NCBI GenBank assembly: GCA_025677825.1
Contig: JAIXMO010000164.1
Location: forward strand, 1 to 10,229
DNA from: Helicostylum pulchrum
Lineage: Eukaryota > Mucoromycota > Mucoromycetes > Mucorales > Mucoraceae
DNA: 10,229 bases
Direction: 5' to 3'
Shown here: positions 7,877 through 10,229 of the stretch, in pieces
Numbering within the stretch: the first letter of the stretch is position 1
How the letters are laid out: the number at the start of each line of letters is the position of its first letter
The notes under the pieces: generated by a model
What the model was told of the DNA's origin: nothing
Databases searched by the model: none
Seen by the model: the letters and a program-made list of their open reading frames with translations, nothing else
Made by a program: the position numbers and the translations under genes

Positions 7877-8106
7877 ATTTAAAATTTTAAATATCCGTGC
7901 AAAACTGTCCCTATGTACCGATCGTATTAACCGGAATGTTTCTCACGCCATGAGTAATATTTTTATTCTCTTTTTCTTTTAATAAAAACTGCATCATTTT
8001 TACATCATATATTACTTATATACCGTACTTAAATATTAGATCTTACACAATTAATAGTCGTTATGTTTAAAATTTCCGAACATAGGGACAGTTTTGCTGG
8101 TCACTG
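7877..8106. repeat. Right terminal inverted repeat of Tc1 element 1
   Basis: Partner of 6465-6694. Inner core GCAAAACTGTCCCTATG at 7899-7915, followed by TACCGATCG; outer core, in reverse orientation, at 8081-8097, then the tip ending CACTG at 8106. Confidence 0.9.
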
Positions 8107-8108
8107 TA
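8107..8108. other. TA target-site duplication, right copy
   Basis: TA directly after the CACTG tip; matches 6463-6464. Confidence 0.85.
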
Positions 8109-8155
8109 CGTAAAGCGAAATAGCGTCTTACATACACTATCTTCCAAAGAGGTAA
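8109..8155 (-). pseudogene. Possible integrase fragment of copy B on the far side of the Tc1 element
   Basis: With one TA removed, codons just outside the Tc1 element (minus-strand DAISLYV) run in frame into the HWTN of the integrase. A TAA lies a few codons upstream; a neighbouring frame reads EDSVCKTLFR, at about the distance from HWTN where the His pair of the zinc finger would end in relatives. A small frameshift would reconcile the two. The His pair itself is not recognisable, so the retroelement copy appears to break off near 8155. Confidence 0.35.
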
Positions 8156-8187
8156 TATCCAACGTTTGTCGATCGTGTAAAGCATGT

Positions 8188-8335
8188 CACAGTGTTAAAA
8201 GAAAAAAAAGTAGCACGATATCTGCACAGTATTGTTATCGGGTGGCGCACACCCGAGCCTTTTTCAAAAGTATTGCACCACCCGATAGCAATACCGTGCA
8301 GATATCGTGTCACTTTCTTTTCTTTTAACGCTGTG
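8188..8335. mobile_element. 148-bp foldback MITE-like element
   Basis: Two arms of about 55-60 bp are inverted copies: 8188 onward starts CACAGTGTTAAAAGAAAA, and the other end is its near reverse complement ending CTTTTAACGCTGTG at 8335. The GC-richer inner part includes ATCGGGTGG / CCACCCGAT. The loop is about 25-30 bases. TGT flanks both sides (8185-8187 and 8336-8338), a possible 3-bp target duplication as made by CACTA or Harbinger-type transposases; the CACAGTG tip is only loosely CACTA-like. No coding capacity; open frames through it are by-products of the palindrome. Confidence 0.75.
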
Positions 8336-8454
8336 TGTACAGCTTCATTATATTCCAGACGAGCTAACAAACTGTCATTTCTTTGCTCGGCCTCGATTTC
8401 ATCAACAATATTGGAATATTGTTCTAAATTGGGAAATGTGGAAATAAACTGAAA
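8336..8454 (-). pseudogene. Exon fragment resembling the end of a LemA-type protein, cut by the MITE
   Basis: The minus strand has a run of pyrimidines ending in TTTTTTTTTTAG at 8455, a good 3' splice acceptor, followed by about 39 open codons including FPNLEQYSNIVDEIEAEQR and LLARLEYNEAVH. The pattern FPNL, then a Glu-rich helix with EIE, then R-X2-YNEAV, resembles the C-terminal helical hairpin of LemA-family proteins, membrane-anchored helical proteins whose biochemical role is not well defined. The stretch ends where the MITE begins. Taking out the MITE and one TGT keeps the frame open across the junction for another 25 or so codons, but what follows does not look like LemA and may be retroelement-derived. 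No upstream exon is seen in 8456-8990. It is most likely a gene relic; the family call is tentative. Confidence 0.4.
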
Positions 8455-8455
8455 C

Positions 8456-8930
8456 TAAAAAAAAAAGAAAGGTCACAATGTGTAAACGAAAATTGTCCCA
8501 CAAGTCTCTATTTATATCAAAGTAAAAGTATTGCGGTAGTTAGTGTTACTAATAGACTAAGGAGAAATGATTTCTTAATGTTAGATTTATTACTAACTTA
8601 CAAAATCAGGACACCAAGATTGATTTATAGACTGTAATTTAGTACTAAATATACAAATGTTTTAAATTTTAAGAAAAAGCATTAAATCACGATTATATAA
8701 GAAGTTTTGATTAAATATTAATATAATTCTACCTATTATTCTATGATACTCCTATGAAACTATACCAACCTACAAATCTATTTTCCGAAAAACATTTCTC
8801 AAGGCTGTTCCCAAGCAAAACAAATTTTTTTTAGGAAAAAAATACTCCCCCCTCAATAAGGCAATCATAATCCTAGTTGGGAATAATTATGACATCAGAT
8901 TTTGATTTTTGTCAGATTACTATCCTCCAG
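8456..8930. other. AT-rich spacer without recognisable gene
   Basis: About 475 bases with many short A and T runs and no long open frame on either strand. On the minus side it would be an intron or upstream sequence of the fragment at 8336-8454; on the plus side it precedes the gene at 8990. A C-run (ACTCCCCCCT, near 8844-8853) stands out; I assign no function. Confidence 0.5.
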
Positions 8931-8936
8931 CAACTT

Positions 8937-8942
8937 TATAAA
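8937..8942 (+). promoter_or_regulatory. TATA-like box before the gene at 8990
   Basis: TATAAA lies 48 bases upstream of the ATG at 8990, followed by a pyrimidine-rich stretch (TTTTTTTTCTTCC), as often seen in fungal core promoters and short leaders. It is a pattern match in AT-rich DNA, supported only by its placement. Confidence 0.35.
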
Positions 8943-8989
8943 CGCATAATTTTTTTTCTTCCAATAACTTTTATTTTATTTTATTTGAA

Positions 8990-9211
8990 ATGTCTACTTA
9001 CGAAGAACTCAATGAACTCATTGAACTCATTGAAGAGTCAAATTTTATTCAACAAGAAATATGGAACCTCTGGAACATAGCTAATGCAGCCGTTCAAAGT
9101 TACATCACTTTAAATGGAATGCAAAGGAACTTGATCCAAGAAGCTTTCCTCATTCACTTTTCAGCTATTTTTGATATACAGTATGCGGCAAAAGTGTCCG
9201 CATGTTTTTGA
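8990..9211 (+). pseudogene. 5' end of an unidentified gene, cut by a Tc1 element at codon 63
   Basis: ATG at 8990 opens a frame with gene-like composition: an acidic, Leu/Ile-rich start (ELNELIELIEESN), then WNLWNIANAAVQSYITL and RNLIQEAFLIHFS, predicted to be a series of amphipathic helices, with no signal peptide or membrane span. The family is not recognised. Codons 1-63 are native. At TA 9177-9178 the second Tc1 element begins, and the last 10 codons to the stop at 9209-9211 are read from its terminal repeat, so the predicted product is a chimeric truncation. The rest of the gene should resume beyond the element, outside the window. It could be a host gene or part of another repeat family; intact copies elsewhere would decide. 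Confidence 0.45.
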
Positions 9212-9388
9212 TTTCTCCGGTTTTTATGCAATATCTGTAAGAATATAAATCCAAACAAAACGAGTAATATACCATTAAAACCCCTTTAAAAAACTAAAAA
9301 GAAGTTTGTTAAACTTAAACGCTATAAATAGTAAAAGCCCCGATTCAAATCAATTTCAAATTAAAAGGTGTATGCGGACACTTTTGCC
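9179..9388. repeat. Terminal repeat region of Tc1 element 2 with oppositely oriented cores
   Basis: Outer core GGCAAAAGTGTCCGCAT (9187-9203); inner core ATGCGGACACTTTTGCC (9372-9388), its perfect reverse complement, 185 bp away start to start. The tip itself also contains a small inverted pair, ATGCGG / CCGCAT, around a nine-base spacer. Its length as a terminal repeat is inferred by analogy with element 1, since the opposite end is missing. Confidence 0.75.
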
Positions 9389-9427
9389 TCTTTTACATTT
9401 TTTTTTACATCATTTATTAAAAAGTAG

Positions 9428-10229
9428 TTAATGCTTTGTCCAATATCCTTTTGCTTTAATAACTTCGTTACACCTCTTGTGCATGCTAAGAATATATGGC
9501 CTTACTTCTTCTGGTGTGATACTGTACCAAATATCTACTATTCTTTTCTTGAGTTCCTTTATTGATGATGGTGGCATAGTATAATTAGAATACAATCGAT
9601 TTTTCAATAGAGCCCAAATGTTTTCGATAGGATTCAAATCTGGTGACTGTGCTGGCCAGTTTACGGTCTCAATTTTTTGATCTCTGAGCCAATCAGTAAC
9701 AATATTAGCAGTATGTTTTCTATCGTTATCATGCATAAAAAGAATGTCATCCTTCTTGAGATTGTTATAATCAATTGTTTCAATAAAGTCTTCTTCTAGA
9801 ATACGTTTATAAAGATGTTTGTCCATTGTTGTATCGATAAAAACAAGGTAACCAACTCCTTCCCAAGTAATACAGCTCCAAACCATAACACTACCACCAC
9901 CATGCTTTACTGTCTGATTTACTTGCTCTAGTCTAATACCTTCGTCGGATCTTTTGTAACACCAACTTACACCGTCCGAGCCAAAACGGTTAATTTTTGT
10001 CTCATCAGACCAAATAACATTTCTCCAGTCAATATCTGTCCAATCAACGCGGCTTTTACCGAATGCTAATCTCAATTTTCGATTGACAGGAGATATTTTA
10101 GGTTTGTTAGGTTTCTTAAAAGGGACAATACCTCTTGATTGAAGGTAACGACGAATAGAACGCGTACTTAATGAGATCCCTAGGTCATTTAATAGCAGTC
10201 TTGACAAAATAGTAGCTGATTGGACCTTT
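9428..10229 (-). CDS. Tc1/mariner transposase, C-terminal 267 residues, open at right edge
   Basis: The frame stays open from the right edge to TAA at 9428. A TTG near 10207 is an internal Leu codon, not a start; eight more in-frame codons precede it, and the N-terminal helix-turn-helix lies beyond the window. Visible are the end of the second DNA-binding helix region (SLSTRSIRRYLQSRG), the Lys/Pro linker, then catalytic Asp in WSDETKINRFGSDG, Asp in MHDNDRKHTA and Glu in SPDLNPIENIW, with 34 residues between the last two (DD34E). Odd: DNDRKHT replaces the common DNDPKHT. It is clearly related to the transposase at 6714-7745 (shared KHGGGS, WPAQSPDLNPIEN, KGYWTK ending) but well diverged. No stop or frameshift is seen, so this copy may be functional if its N-terminus is intact. 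Confidence 0.93.
   Translation of the reverse strand, partial: KVQSATILSRLLLNDLGISLSTRSIRRYLQSRGIVPFKKPNKPKISPVNRKLRLAFGKSRVDWTDIDWRNVIWSDETKINRFGSDGVSWCYKRSDEGIRLEQVNQTVKHGGGSVMVWSCITWEGVGYLVFIDTTMDKHLYKRILEEDFIETIDYNNLKKDDILFMHDNDRKHTANIVTDWLRDQKIETVNWPAQSPDLNPIENIWALLKNRLYSNYTMPPSSIKELKKRIVDIWYSITPEEVRPYILSMHKRCNEVIKAKGYWTKH

Larger units (their letters stand above)
6465..8106 (-). mobile_element. Complete Tc1/mariner (DD34E) element nested in Ty3/Gypsy integrase
   Basis: 1642 bp between TA duplications at 6463-6464 and 8107-8108. Both tips read CAGTGACCAGCAAAACTGTCC inward, and the terminal repeats extend about 230 bp with only a handful of mismatches, so insertion or homogenisation is fairly recent. 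It carries one transposase gene on the minus strand, with a single internal stop. Each terminal repeat has an outer and an inner 17-bp core in opposite orientation. It interrupts the integrase zinc-finger region of retroelement copy B, so it is younger than that copy. Lacking an intact transposase it may depend on a related source. Confidence 0.92.
9179..10229 (-). mobile_element. Second Tc1/mariner (DD34E) element, cut by right edge
   Basis: Begins CAGTATGCGGCAAAAGTGTCC after TA at 9177-9178, the tip style of Tc1. The terminal region has an outer 17-bp core at 9187-9203 and its exact reverse complement at 9372-9388, the same layout as element 1 although the sequences differ. A transposase frame runs from 9428 to the right edge without a stop. 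The other terminal repeat and second TA are not in view. It interrupts the gene starting at 8990. Confidence 0.88.

Noticed and set aside
8137..8452. Two open frames (plus and minus) running through the foldback
   Set aside because: They cross the MITE palindrome, so their peptides mirror each other and arise from the repeat; only the minus-strand exon part outside the MITE looks coding.
1..10229. CRISPR array, tRNA, rRNA or bacterial operon
   Set aside because: No regularly spaced repeats, no cloverleaf or rRNA motifs seen, and all recognisable genes are eukaryotic transposon types.

Overview
This window is an AT-rich (roughly one-third GC by eye) block of eukaryotic DNA packed with nested transposable elements. 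No rRNA, tRNA or CRISPR array is visible, and nothing looks like a prokaryotic operon. A Ty3/Gypsy element with an integrase chromodomain, several DD34E Tc1/mariner elements, AT-rich spacers and short exon-like stretches with pyrimidine-rich splice acceptors suggest a filamentous fungus. An early-diverging (Mucoromycota-type) fungus is my best guess; this is inference from style, not a database match.

Layout. (1) 1-3427, minus strand: gag-protease-reverse transcriptase-RNase H of a Ty3/Gypsy retrotransposon ('copy A'). It is broken by several frameshifts and runs off the left edge just as integrase begins. (2) About 3443-4504: leader and putative LTR sequence of the retroelement. A polypurine tract plus TGTTG boundary lies at 4499-4516, and a decayed Tc1-type transposase N-terminus (3753-4052) sits inside. 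(3) 4505-5298: sequence between an integrase stop and the LTR, holding a stem-loop and an exon-like basic coding stretch (4743-4893). (4) 5299-6464, minus strand: zinc finger, DD35E core and chromodomain of a Ty3/Gypsy integrase ('copy B'). (5) 6465-8106: a complete Tc1/mariner element with TA target duplication, about 230-bp TIRs and a transposase carrying one in-frame TGA. It splits the integrase at its zinc finger. (6) 8109-8155: possible displaced integrase start. (7) 8188-8335: a 148-bp foldback MITE-like element abutting an exon-like segment (8336-8454) that resembles the end of a LemA-type protein. (8) 8456-8989: non-coding DNA and a promoter-like region. (9) 8990-9178, plus strand: the 5' end of an unidentified gene, cut by (10) a second Tc1/mariner element (9179 to the right edge) whose transposase remains open.

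How the parts relate. The order integrase B - polypurine tract - LTR - gag-pol A, all on the minus strand, is what two tandem retroelements sharing one LTR would give. Tc1-type elements then inserted into the LTR, the integrase and a neighbouring gene. The most interesting signal is that both full-length-type Tc1 elements carry a 17-bp putative transposase site at the tip of the TIR and a perfect copy about 182-185 bp further in, in the OPPOSITE orientation. This is an inverted version of the classical IR/DR arrangement, kept in two diverged families.
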